From assembly GCF_029784135.1 (NCBI RefSeq), contig NC_073746.1, forward strand, positions 257,710,994-257,774,993: DNA of 64,000 bases, given 5' to 3'. Made by a program: the position numbers and the translations under genes. Source of the stretch: Toxorhynchites rutilus septentrionalis. Its lineage: Eukaryota > Arthropoda > Insecta > Diptera > Culicidae. The notes under the pieces are model-generated. The model was not told where the DNA came from. It worked only from the letters and a program-made list of their open reading frames with translations, and ran no database searches. Positions 23,428 to 33,630 of this stretch are shown here, one piece after another (position 1 is the first letter of the stretch; each line of letters opens with the position of its first letter).

Positions 23428-24100
23428 ACACTCGACAAAAAAATTAGAGGAAGAGAATGCGAAATCGGGATTGTTAAGTGATTTTTGACATCCTGTAACT
23501 TCGTGAAAAAAAAACGCATATCGATGGAATGCACATCATTTTGAAGCTACAACTTTCAGATATTAGAATATTTTTTGTACATATTTTTATCTTGGTGTGG
23601 GCAACAATATCGGGAAGAAATGAAAAATCGATTTTTTTTTTCAAGAATATTCTGGACTAACACAATTTTTTGCCTACCAACTCAACAGCAAATCCAATTA
23701 ACCTCATCAATCAGCTTTTGGTTCCAAAAACGTTCTTGTAGGACCTTTGCACACAAAGATATTAAAGTTTGAATGAAAAATTACCGCTTCGTCTTTGATG
23801 ATGAATAATTTAATAAACAACCATCGCACCGCAAATCGAAAGGCAGTTTGAAATATCCTATAAATTCTGCACTAGGACATTTTGTTACTTTGACGAAAAA
23901 AAAAATTATTTAAATTTTTTGCATCGATTTCAAAAAAGTGGCAAAAAAAGGATTTTCATAGTGCTTTACAAAATCCACTGTAGTTCTGCAAATATTACAG
24001 TAAGTTCTAATGTTTGCAGGCAAATATTTAGCTTAGTTTATTCCCTAAACATCTGTGAACGTTTCATATTGATACATTCAGCCGTTTTTTCTAGCCGATT
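23428..24100 (-). repeat. Inverted repeat pair of about 670 bp, right copy
   Basis: Inverted partner of 19440-20105. Its left edge, TACACTCGACAAAAAAATTA, preceded by TA-rich text, looks like a Tc1/mariner-type terminus. This suggests that the two copies are fragments of one TA-inserting element. Confidence 0.55.
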
Positions 24101-25170
24101 TTTCAAAGTTTGGAATAAATTAGTAAAGCATTTGGTCGGAAATCGTACCAGAAGTTTAAGATCATACACGACTCTCAGAATGAACGATTCGTGAGTTTCA
24201 CAACCTTCCAATATTGCCCATAGACGAACAATTATTTTGCACAAACCAAAATATTGAGCAATAATATTGAACGTCTACGCTTTAGTCGATTCCTTGCCTT
24301 GTTACCACGCCTTATAAAGGGTTAACAGAGTGCTTTAGAAGAAAGGAAACTATGAGTGAGCCGCGAGTCTCCTCAAGATGTGTTGTTGCTTTTTCCGCTT
24401 ATCAGTCTGTTTAATTTCCGTCGCGCCGACAGATCCCGCAAGAAACCCGGTCGACTACCCTAGACGACGAACGTGTTAATGAGAACCTAGTACACCATCG
24501 AGATGCACCGAAATGCATCTCTCTCTCTTGTTCTCTCTAGGAAATTTGTTTTCCGCTATTCGGCAAAAAAAAAACAAGAGCACTGCATTGTTGGGAGCAT
24601 CGACAACATGTGAGAAGAGGCGAGTGGCCCAGTTTTTTCGCGCCTAAAACATACCGAGTAACGTAATTACGATGAATGGGCCATTAGCACGTGATTACCA
24701 GAGTGCTATATACTGAAAGCGTGTATGTGAGAGAAACAATAGAAAGAGAGAAGAATAGCTGAAGGGCAGCCGTGTGTGCAAGGCGAGCAAAACAAACCCC
24801 GAAAAGAGGTGTGGTTAAGTTCAGATACTACAAGAATTCTTGCCTATTCCGTTTCAGCGAATGTTCCGCTTGCCATCGCTTCTCGATTGTGTTTTTTTTC
24901 TCGTTTTGCTCCATCCTCCAGTCAATGACTACGGCTTGTCGAGCATCGGAACCTTTTTTTCTTGTCAAACAGAAGATTCAGCTCATCTTGCATTTTTCGT
25001 GTTGCTTCTCGCCGAGTTGCTTTTGATATGAATACAAGTTTTTTTTTAATGATTTTCAGCAACTTTTTCTAAATATAGATCTTCGAATGCCAGGTTATCA
25101 TATCGACACTTTTTGACTTAACACGAGCTATGTGGAATGATTCACTTGTATAGAGATATGAGACGCATTC
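24101..25170. other. Unassigned DNA upstream of tRNA-Lys
   Basis: GC content rises between 24330 and 25020 and there is a pyrimidine-rich CTCTCTCTC tract near 24515. Open frames near 24772-25031 have no recognised product. Nothing further can be supported. Confidence 0.35.
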
Positions 25171-25243
25171 GCCCGGCTAGCTCAGTCGGTAGAGCATGAG
25201 ACTCTTAATCTCAGGGTCGTGGGTTCGAGCCCCACGTTGGGCG
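25171..25243 (+). tRNA. tRNA-Lys (CTT)
   Basis: The 73-base cloverleaf has the acceptor stem GCCCGGC pairing with GTTGGGC (two G-U pairs), D-arm TAGCTCAGTCGGTAGAGCA, anticodon loop CTCTTAA with anticodon CTT, and the T-arm GGGTTCGAGCCCC as internal B box. The discriminator base is G. A T6 run starting at 25250 is a normal RNA polymerase III terminator. CCA is not encoded, as expected in a nuclear gene. It has no intron. The gene appears functional. Confidence 0.95.
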
Positions 25244-27410
25244 ATATATGTTTTTTATGTTGTGGAAAAATCCACAGAAAATTAAAATTGAAAACTAGTT
25301 GATGACAATAAACTCGTCGTTGGTAAAATAAAATAGTATAATCGATGCAGTGAAGTCTGTGTACCAATCGAGACAGAATCGTGTACATGGAAACGTTTCA
25401 TTCGAAATATATTCGGCGATGCATTATTTCAAAAATCATCTCAGACGCGCCGCTGCTGTACCCTTTTCTGCAGTCATGCTGGGATCTGTTCACATCATTT
25501 GTTAAGCAAATATAACATACCTCATCAGCTCATAATTCCTGAACGATAACTTTCTTCTCGCTGGAATTAATCACCAGTATTGAAATACATAGGCTTTCCA
25601 AACGTAAATCAATATGATTTTCAATCAATATCATCTATCATGTGGTGTGCCTTGTAGAAGTTATTCGCGTTTTCATGCTCGTCATCCGAGACACCTTGAA
25701 ACATTTCAAGCGAGCATAATGTTAACTAAACAATGTCGTATGAAATTTGTCTTTCATGCTATACGAAAGCCACTTCCAATTCAAGTGATGCCAGTCGATA
25801 ACATTTCATTTGTGTGATACTCGTGAGAAAATTGCTCTATTGATTATAATTTGCATTCCATAATAAACGGTTTGAATTAATGAAAAGTGGAAGCATTCCC
25901 GTTTTCTGATACATTTGTTCTGCCGATTTGTGTGCTTACCTTCCCGTATCGTCAATAACGAGTAACTAGTACATTCGTTTTTTGCCCATTTTCACCTTAT
26001 TTAGTATACATAAGCAATCCGCGATGTGAAACCACTTCATTCGAGTTTTCTAAGGGCCTTTCTCAAGATTAGAGACGAATGAACTACACAAGTTTAAAGT
26101 ATAATACATTACCTCACCTTACCTGAAACCACACCACTTCTAGTCATCGTGGTGGTCATCGAAGCAGCATCGTTGCCGGTGAACGTCAAGCGAGGGAACA
26201 AGGACTCTTCTTAGGGCTAGATGCGAATGAACTGAAGAAGATTAAAGCCTTTTGAAAACAAAAAATGAATGAAAAAAAATCCATTAATGAAACCACAGTT
26301 GCGAGCGAACTAGAAAGCACAGCACAACAAGCGGACATCATTCTTGCTTAATGCTAATTTCACACACATATACACACAGCTCGGTACAAGAATGGGATGA
26401 AGGGAAAAGAGAGAGGCACTACTGCGATTTGGGCTTCGCCATTTCTCGATAGTTCGCAGAGATATTTGCATCGATCGTTGGGAAATATTTCTACTCGCGC
26501 AGCTCAGTACAAACATTCTGTACAAAAGTTGATAGTTGTAGAATGGATTGTATGTTGTACACAGAGAACAATAACACGGTTTTATCAGACACGACCAACG
26601 AGCCGACAAATACATGATATTTTTATATTGTCAAACATAGCGGGTTCTCAGTACGGACCTATAGCACAGACGGAACGGAAATATTTCTTTTTAGAGCATT
26701 GAGTTTTCTATCACAAGTTTGGCATGCGACAATGACTATAACGAATTTTCAAGTGGAATGAACAACTTTAAAAATAAAAATAATGAATGAAAAATAAAAT
26801 GTTTATATCTAATATGTGATATGTTATATATCGAATATAAAAATCTACAGTTTAGATGTCTGGTAGCGATATCCATTTAGGGATACATATTCTCTTTTAG
26901 TTTACCAGGTCCTAAGGCAGTTTTAAATTGTTCAAATTTTCAATGATTTTTTTTACTACTGAAGCAGAGTAAAAATAACTAAATAACCAAAAAGTTATTT
27001 CAAAAATTTCGATTCATTTCGATTATCAGTGTTCCTCCATGATTCAACTAAACAAAAGTAGCTCATTGGCTTCAATTTGATATGTCCGATCATCTATATC
27101 AGTTTGGCATGGAATGACTGAATGCTTTTTGGGTCTGATGGTATCACAAGAAAATGCCAACAATCTTCAGCAATTGCGGAATGTAATCTGAACTGAATGA
27201 GACAAAATCACCCCGGAAACAATTGCTAAGCTTGTCGATGCCACGACGATGCCGAGCAGTTATTGGAGCCAAAGGAGGTCACACGAAGTACTAAAACTAT
27301 GTGAACCAGAGGGGTAATGCAAGAGAATTTGTATTTTAAACGGTTTTATTTAGCTTGCCCTGTAATTTGTTTGTATGTTTGTAACATGTTTGGCTGTAAC
27401 GCTTTACCAC
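25244..27410. other. Unassigned DNA
   Basis: No gene is recognised. A pair of short direct repeats (AGACGAATGAACTACACAAG near 26070, and AGATGCGAATGAACTGAAGA near 26219) lies about 150 bp apart. The block ATCAGTTTGGCATGGAATGA near 27098 is a stray terminus of the TA-flanked repeat family. Confidence 0.4.
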
Positions 27411-27560
27411 ATTAATAGAAATTTGAAAACCTATCTGTTGACCGATTGATCTGAAATTTGGAACACACCTTTATCTCTGTAGTCATTATAAAACTGCGTA
27501 TTTCATCATCTTGAAAATCCAAGATGGCGGCCGCTACAAAATGGCGGATTACATATTTTC
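27411..27560 (+). repeat. Dispersed repeat leading into the tandem array
   Basis: It reads AATAGAAATTTG, TGTTGACCGATTGATCTGAA, ACACCTTTATCTCTGTAGTC and CCAAGATGGCGGCCGCTACA. The same text occurs split around the intact mariner (28530-28567 and 29844-29960) and inverted at 8222-8456. It gives the pre-insertion sequence of the mariner target. Confidence 0.7.
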
Positions 27561-28460
27561 TCAAAACCTTATCAATATGGGCTTTTTTCCAAAACCTAAA
27601 TATGGGTATCAAATGAAAGGGCTTGACTAGTAGAACACAGTAATTTATGAAAAATACAAATCCAAGATGGCACTAGTAGAAAACACAGTTATTTATGAAA
27701 AATACAAACCCAAGATCGCTGCCACTACAAAATGGCGGACTATATATTTTCTCAAAACTTCATTAATATGGGTATCAAATGAAAGGGCTTGACTAGTAGA
27801 ACACGGTTATTTATGAAAAATGCAAATCCAAGATGGCTGCCACTACAAAATAGTGGACTACATATTATGTCAGAACCCCGTTGATATGGTTATCAAATGA
27901 AAGGGCTTCACTAGTAGAACACAGTAATTTATGAAAAATACAAATCCAAGATGGCACTAGTAGAACACAGTTATTTATGAAAAATACAAACCCAAGATGG
28001 CTGCCACTACAAAATGGCGGACTATATATTTTCTCAAAACTTCATTAATATGGGTATCAAATGAAAGGGCTTGACTAGTAGAACACATTTATTTATGAAA
28101 ATACAAACCTAAGATGGCTGCCACTACAAAATGGCGTACTACATATTTTCTCAAAACCCTATTATTATGAGTATCAAATGAAAGGGCTTGACTAGTAGAA
28201 CACGGTTATTGATGAAAAATGCAAATCCAACGAAATCCTACCAAATGGCGGACTACATATTAAAGATGAAATGAAAGGGCTTGACTAGTAGAACACAGTT
28301 ATTTAAGAAAAATGCAAATCCAAGATGGCTGCCACTACCAAACGGCGGGCTACATATTTGCTCAAAACCCGATTAATATGGGTATCAAATGAAAGGGCTT
28401 GAATAGTAGATCACAGTAGATCATGAAAAATCCAAATCCAAGATGGCCGCAATCACAAAA
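27541..28460 (+). repeat. Tandem array, seven units with dimeric order
   Basis: The core TCAAATGAAAGGGCTTGACT, followed by AGTAGAACAC, recurs at about 27609, 27769, 27886, 28051, 28169, 28262 and 28377. The spacings are about 160, 117, 165, 118, 93 and 115 bp. The alternating long and short spacing shows a two-unit higher-order period of about 280 bp, repeated twice. The extra 45 bp of the long units is a local duplication of the CACTAGTAGAACACAG block. Units also share CAAGATGGCTGCCACTACAA. Confidence 0.75.
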
Positions 28461-28569
28461 TAGCAAATTACTTTATCAAACGGTTTTATTTAGCTTTAAC
28501 TGTTTGTATGTCTGTAGGGTTGTCCCACATTTATAGAAATTTGACCAATAGGAACTGACCGAATTTATA

Positions 28570-29841
28570 TTAGGCTGTCAAAAAAGTCCTGCGGTATTTC
28601 CGCGAGGTGTCGTTGTAAGCGCGTAGTTCTAGTTGTATTCATGGTATCGAGTCATACTATAGCTTGTTGGAAAGGTATTATATAATCCTTGACAGTGTTT
28701 TGTTTGGTTAAGTCGTTCGTGAGTTATAGTGTCGCAAATATGGAGCAAAATAAAGAGAACATCCGACATATTTTACAGTTCTACTATGACAAAGGCAAAA
28801 ATGCATCTCAAGCTGTCAATAAAATTTGTGCAGTTTATGGACCCGATACAGTTTCCATTTCCACCGCACAACGATGGTTTCAACGTTTTCGTTCTGGTGT
28901 AGAGGTCGTCGAAGATGCGCCACGCTACGGAAGGCCTGTCGTCGAAAATTGCGACAAAATCGCTGAATTAGCTGAGAAAGACCGGCATAGTAGCAGCCGT
29001 AGCATCGGCCAAGAGCTGGGGATAAGTCATCAAACCGTTATTAACCATTTAAAGAAGCTTGGATTCACAAAGAAGCTCGATGTATGGGTGCCACACACGT
29101 TGACGCAAAAAAACATCTTTGACCGTATCGACGCATGTGAATCGCTGCTGAATCGCAACAAAATCGACCCGTTTCTGAAGCGGATGGTGACAGGCGATGA
29201 AAAGTGGGTCACTTACGACAACGTGAAGCGCAAACGGTCGTGGTCGAAGCCCGCTGAAGCGGCTCAGACGGTGGCCAAGCCCTCATTAACGGCCAGGAAG
29301 GTTCTGCTGTGTGTTTGGTGGGATTGTCAAGGAATAATCTATTATGAGCTGCTTCCTTGTGGTCAAACGCTCAATTCGGACCTGTACTGCCAACAACTGG
29401 ACCGCTTGAAGGTAGCACTCATGAAGAAGAGGCCATCTTTGATAAACAGAGGCCGCATTGTCTTCCATCAGGACAACACCAGGCCACACACTTCTTTGGT
29501 GACACGCCAGAAGCTCCGGGAGCTCGGATGGGAGGTTCTTTTGCATCCGCCGTATAGTCCGGAACTTGCACCAAGTGACTACCACCTGTTTTTGTCCATG
29601 GCGAACGAGCTAGGTAGTCAGAAGTTAGCCACAAAAGAGGCCTGTGAAAATTGGCTATCCGAGTTTTTTGCCAATAAAGAAGCGAGCTTCTATAACAGGG
29701 GTATTATGAAGTTGGCATCTCGTTGGGAACAAGTCATCGAACAAAACGGCGCATATTTGACTTAAAACAGATGATTGTAACTAATTTTATGAACAAATGA
29801 AAATTCAAAAAAAATACCGCAGGACTTTTTTGACAGCCTAA
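28570..29841 (+). mobile_element. Intact mariner element (cecropia-like)
   Basis: TIRs of 30 bp, beginning TTAGGCTGTCAAAAAAGTCC and ending GCGGTATTT, are identical at both ends. Each is flanked by TA (28568-28569 and 29842-29843). The 1272-bp length matches full mariners. The element interrupts a dispersed repeat whose unbroken form lies at 27411-27560. Perfect TIRs and an open transposase indicate a recent insertion. Confidence 0.93.
28740..29765 (+). CDS. Mariner transposase, apparently intact
   Basis: The 341-residue product is a cut-and-paste DNA transposase acting on its own TIRs. I chose the MEQNKENIRH start at 28740 because it lies where other mariner proteins begin; an in-frame ATG 51 bp upstream adds an atypical leader. 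An N-terminal helix-turn-helix region (residues about 5-50, ending AQRWFQRFRSG) is followed by a second one (SIGQELGISHQTVINHL, about 88-104). The linker WVPHTLTQKN (116-125) is close to the WVPHEL motif. The catalytic triad is Asp153 (TGDEKW), Asp245 (HQDN) and Asp280 (APSDYHLF), with 34 residues between the last two: DD34D. No stop or frameshift is present. Length is normal (about 340-350). It is closest in feel to cecropia-subfamily mariners; the subfamily call is tentative. Confidence 0.92.
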   Translation: MEQNKENIRHILQFYYDKGKNASQAVNKICAVYGPDTVSISTAQRWFQRFRSGVEVVEDAPRYGRPVVENCDKIAELAEKDRHSSSRSIGQELGISHQTVINHLKKLGFTKKLDVWVPHTLTQKNIFDRIDACESLLNRNKIDPFLKRMVTGDEKWVTYDNVKRKRSWSKPAEAAQTVAKPSLTARKVLLCVWWDCQGIIYYELLPCGQTLNSDLYCQQLDRLKVALMKKRPSLINRGRIVFHQDNTRPHTSLVTRQKLRELGWEVLLHPPYSPELAPSDYHLFLSMANELGSQKLATKEACENWLSEFFANKEASFYNRGIMKLASRWEQVIEQNGAYLT

Positions 29842-29842
29842 T

Positions 29843-30207
29843 AAAACACCTTTATCTCTGCAGTCATTTTAAAACTGTTTATCTTGAAAAATCCAATTTG
29901 GCCGCCGCTACAAAATAGCTGATTCCATATCATCTCAAAAAAAAAGGTTGATTGAGATGTGAGTATCAACCGAACGAACTTGACTTGGAGAACACACTAT
30001 GTATTTTCTGCAATCCACTCAATATCGGTATCAAATGAAATTAATTGACTGATAGTATACAGTACAATGGTTTTATTGTAGAGAAATATTCTAATGAAAC
30101 AGATAATGTACTAAAAACTAGAAAATAAAATAAGTAAAAAAAACTTTTTAAGTTAAACGGTTTAATTGTGATTAAACATAATAATGTACTAAAAGCTAGA
30201 AAATAAT
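29843..30207. other. Right half of the mariner target repeat, then AT-rich DNA
   Basis: The stretch 29844-29960 continues the dispersed repeat split by the mariner (AAACACCTTTATCTCTGCAG, GCCGCCGCTACAAAATAG). A degenerate copy of the array core lies near 30028. No gene is recognised. Confidence 0.6.
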
Positions 30208-30325
30208 CTAGGGCATTGATAATACTAAAATAAAATCGTGGGGCACGTTGGATTTCCATTATCCACAATTAGCGGCTTCCTCATATGTCCCGCGATTGTA
30301 TTTTAGTCTTATCAATGCCCTAGAT
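30208..30325. repeat. 118-bp hairpin (foldback)
   Basis: The left arm TCTAGGGCATTGATAATACT, continuing AAAATAAAATCGTGGGGCAC, pairs with the right arm 30286-30325 over about 40 bp with four or five mismatches. It encloses a loop of about 38 bases. It may be a tiny MITE or a structured transcript; nothing more can be said from sequence. Confidence 0.6.
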
Positions 30326-30415
30326 ATAAACGTTCAAAATATTTTACTTTCTTCATCCACTTTTTTCCATATTGAAATCTGCCTCTATGTCGAAATGTTA
30401 GACGTAGACGTTAGT

Positions 30416-30850
30416 AGCAGCTCAAACGGTGACCAAACCAGAACTAACGACGAAGAAGATTCTACTGGAACTGAAAATAATCATTTATTATGAGTTGCTG
30501 CCGTATGGCCCAACACTAAATTCAGATCTGTACTGTCAATAACTGGACCTTTTGAAACTAGCGATTGACTAGAAACAGCCAGAATTGACCAACGGAAGAG
30601 GTGTTGTGTTTCATTAGGACAACGCAAGGCCACACGCGCCTGTAGTGACTTACCAGAATCTTCAGGAGCTTGGATAGAAAGTTTCAATGTATACACCATA
30701 TAGTACGGACCTGACAACAAGCGATTACCTCCTTTTTATCGCATTGCAAATAAGAAATTTGGATCGAGAGAAGATTTGAAAATCGTTCGCCAATAAAGAC
30801 CAAGACTTCTATGAGAGGGGCATTATGAAACTACCTTTAAAATTAAAATT
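30416..30850 (+). pseudogene. Mariner transposase relic (cecropia-like)
   Basis: One frame reads AAQTVTKPELTTKKILL, IIIYYELLPYGPTLNSDLYC, ELTNGRGVVFH, DNARPHAPVVTYQNLQELG and FYERGIMKLPL. It aligns in order with residues from about 174 onward of the intact mariner transposase 1.2 kb upstream. Stops interrupt it near 30539, 30569 and 30614, and no N-terminal half or TIR is visible. It is an old member of the same subfamily, not a copy of the young element. It lies in unremarkable AT-rich sequence and has no coding role now. Confidence 0.75.
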
Positions 30851-31019
30851 ATACAACAAAATTGTGCATAGATAAATCATATGTAAAAATGTTACGAGTT
30901 AAACATTAATAGTATTTTTTCAAAGAAAACATAAAAAAGTTGTTGTTGGAAGAAAATTTTTCTTGTAAAAGTACTGTTTTGTCTCATATTGTTATAAATA
31001 ATTAAATAATAAAAACCCT

Positions 31020-31226
31020 GACATTCTTTGGGGTATAGACTTCATTTTAAAATCATTTACAGGTATCGATACAGGATATAATTTATAATAATGAGTACTT
31101 GCAAAAAAGTGACAGTCAAAACCAATGATAAAACGTTTGCGTTAGCCAATTCCGTAAAAAACAAACATCGTGAATGTTTCAAATTCGGCAGTTGTTTCAA
31201 CTATTTTGTTTGCTGTTTTCATGTTA
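31020..31226 (+). repeat. Dispersed repeat split by DD37E element (filled site)
   Basis: It matches 33764-33976 (GACATTCTTTGGG, CAGGTATCGATAC, TGCAAAAAA, CTGTCAAAACC-like, GCAGTTGTTTCAACTA). The match resumes after the transposon at 32478. It therefore marks a filled insertion site. Confidence 0.7.
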
Positions 31227-32475
31227 AAGTTTGCTTCATTTAATATTGGAACACAAACAATTGCGTGTAGTTCAGTCATTTATTAACGAATTCATAATTT
31301 GTTATTCATTGCTGTTTCGAAGAAATTCTCGTACTTTTCCCGTAATACGGCACATTAGGCGGCGCACACCCTTTTCGTCCACCGTTTTGGCGATTTGATT
31401 CCACCAGTTCTTCATTTGAGTCATGTTCCTAACAAGTTTTCCCTTTGCATTAAGCCTCCGCTTCGTGATTGCCCAGTATTTCTCTATCGGCCGGAACTGG
31501 GGGCAGTTTGGGGGGTTGAGGTCCTTCGGTATTACGCTGACCCCATTCGTTGCGTACCATTCCATAACCGTTTTGCTGTAATGGCAGCTTGCGAGGTCCG
31601 GCCAAAACATTACTGGACGGTCGTGGGCACGAATAAACGGCAGAATCCGTTTCTGTAGGCACTCTTTTTTTGTAGACTTCTGATGTCATTGTCTTGTTAG
31701 TGAGAAAGACTTTGGTTTTCTGTCCACAACTGCATATCCCCTGCCAAATCATGTACTTGCGAGCGAATTTATCCGCAAACACGAACTTAAATTTTGCAGG
31801 TACATCCCCCCGAGCCGTCGCCAAATAAAATTTTTGACCTGGGATTTGCCCAAAGTCCGCCTTCACGTAGGTCTCATCGTCCATCAGAATACATCCGTCG
31901 AACTTGGTCAGCACTTGGTCGTACAGCTTTCGAGCACGGATTCTGGCCACATTGTTCTGCTTCAGCGTCCGATTTGGCTGTTTGCTGGCTCGGAATGACC
32001 TTATTCCTTCCCGGAGACGAATTCGTCGCACCGTACTGTGAGCGGCCTGGAACTTATTGGCCAAATCGCGGTCTGAAAGATTGGGATTCCTCTTGACGGC
32101 CTTGATGACTTTCCCACGCAGTTTCCGGTCGACAGTTCCACTCCGACGCTTCGAATGCGGCTTCCGAGCCGTCGTCAATGTTTCCTTGTACTGCTTGATA
32201 ACACGCCATACGGTATTTCTGGGCATTTTAAGCTGTTTAGCTAGCTTAGATGCCGACAAGAATGGATTTTCAAGAAAACTGTGCACAATTTTATCTCTCC
32301 GTTCGGCTTCCATGGCGGTTGTTTACAAAATGCTATCGTTTGGTGTTATGACATAAATACATGGTGAAAGGTAATGAATTTCCCGACACTTGGGTGAAAA
32401 AAGTTTCCAAATCCGTCCACTAGGAGCGCCACAATGAGCAAAAGAATTTGTTCCAATATTAAATGAAGCAGACTA
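31227..32475 (-). mobile_element. DD37E (ITmD37E) transposon, copy 2
   Basis: The left TIR AAGTTTGCTTCATTTAATAT and the inverted right TIR TAGTCTGCTTCATTTAATAT agree at all but two positions and continue TGGAACA. TA flanks both ends (31225-31226, 32476-32477). The 1249-bp length fits the family. An uninterrupted relative of the target at 33764-33990 shows the join with a single TA at 33975-33976. Confidence 0.85.
31302..32313 (-). pseudogene. ITmD37E transposase with a single frameshift
   Basis: The protein starts MEAERRDKIVHSFLENPFLS at 32313. Helix-turn-helix segments are KLAKQLKMPRNTVWRVIKQY and SDRDLANKFQAAHSTVRRI. The catalytic motifs are MDDETYVKADF, then in the shifted frame WPDLASCHYS and FRPIEKYWA, with 37 residues between the second Asp and the Glu. 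It ends at 31302 after about 337 codons. The only lesion I find is one extra A in an A run (T run on the plus strand, about 31664-31670) after the SEVYKK block, where the related element reads through to EC. With six As the reading frame would be whole. This could be a real mutation or a homopolymer sequencing error. It is more divergent from copy 1 than the two ends of either element are from each other, so they are different families. Confidence 0.8.
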
Positions 32476-32494
32476 TAAGTGCTAGAAATGGTGA

Positions 32495-32780
<286 letters not shown>

Positions 32781-32793
32781 GAAAATGGATTTC

Positions 32794-33630
32794 TGTCTGT
32801 CTGTCTGTCTGATTCTTATGGACTCGGAAACTACTGAACCGATCGACATGAAAATTGGTATGTAGAAGTTTTCGGGGCCGAGGAAGGTTTGCATGATAGT
32901 TAGAGACTCCTCTCCCCTCTCTAAGGGGTGGGGGCTGCCATACAAATGAAACACAAATTTCAAAATTACTCAAGAATTAATCAAGCTAATGCAACCAAAT
33001 AAGGCATCTGTAGGTTTTAGGGTGCAATAAATGATTCTATATTGGTTAGATACTCCTCTCCCTTCTCCTAGGGGGCTGCCATACAAATTAAACACAAATT
33101 TCTGCATTACTCGAGAATTATTCAAGCAAACGAAACCAAATTTGGCATGTGGATTTTTTAGGGGACACGAAATGTTTCTATGGCGATGTCTCTCTCTAAG
33201 GGGGGGCTGCCATACAAATGAAACATACATTTCAGCATAATTCAAGAACTAATCAAGCAAACGGAACTAAATTTGGCATGTGGAGGTTTTATGGGTAACA
33301 AACATTTCTAAGGTGGTTCGACACTCCTCCCCCCTCTCTAAGGGGGTCTCCCATACAAATGAAACACAAATTTCTGCATAACTCGAGAACTAATCAAGCA
33401 AACAAAACCAAATTTGGCATGTGGAGGTTTTAGGATGCAATAAACGTTTCTATGGTGGTTCAACACTCCTCCCCCATCTCCTAGGGTACAAATGAAAAAC
33501 AAATTTTTTGCATAACTCTAAAACTAATCAAGCAAACGAAGCCAAATTAGGCACGTGAAGATTTTAGGGGGCACGAAACGTTTTTACGGTGAATGGACAC
33601 TCCTCCCCCTCTCTAATGGGAGAAGAGGGG
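32794..33630 (+). repeat. Tandem array of units of about 137 bp
   Basis: After a GTCTGTCTG lead and CCGATCGACATGAAAATTGG, the blocks GGGGCTGCCATACAAATGAA, CTCGAGAACTAATCAAGC, AAATTTGGCATGTGGAGGTT and ACTCCTCCCCCCTCTCTA recur. Copies of the CCATACAAAT block start at about 32938, 33074, 33208 and 33350, with a shortened fifth near 33487. Unit length is about 134-141 bp. The lead sequence is a familiar insect dispersed-element end, so the array probably lives inside a mobile repeat. Confidence 0.75.

Noticed and set aside
27541..28460. CRISPR-like array (regularly spaced direct repeats).
   Set aside because: Spacers are as repetitive as the repeats, unit length is above 90 bp and the DNA is eukaryotic, so it is a tandem satellite.
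29286..29634. Minus-strand open frames inside the mariner.
   Set aside because: They are shadows of the intact transposase.
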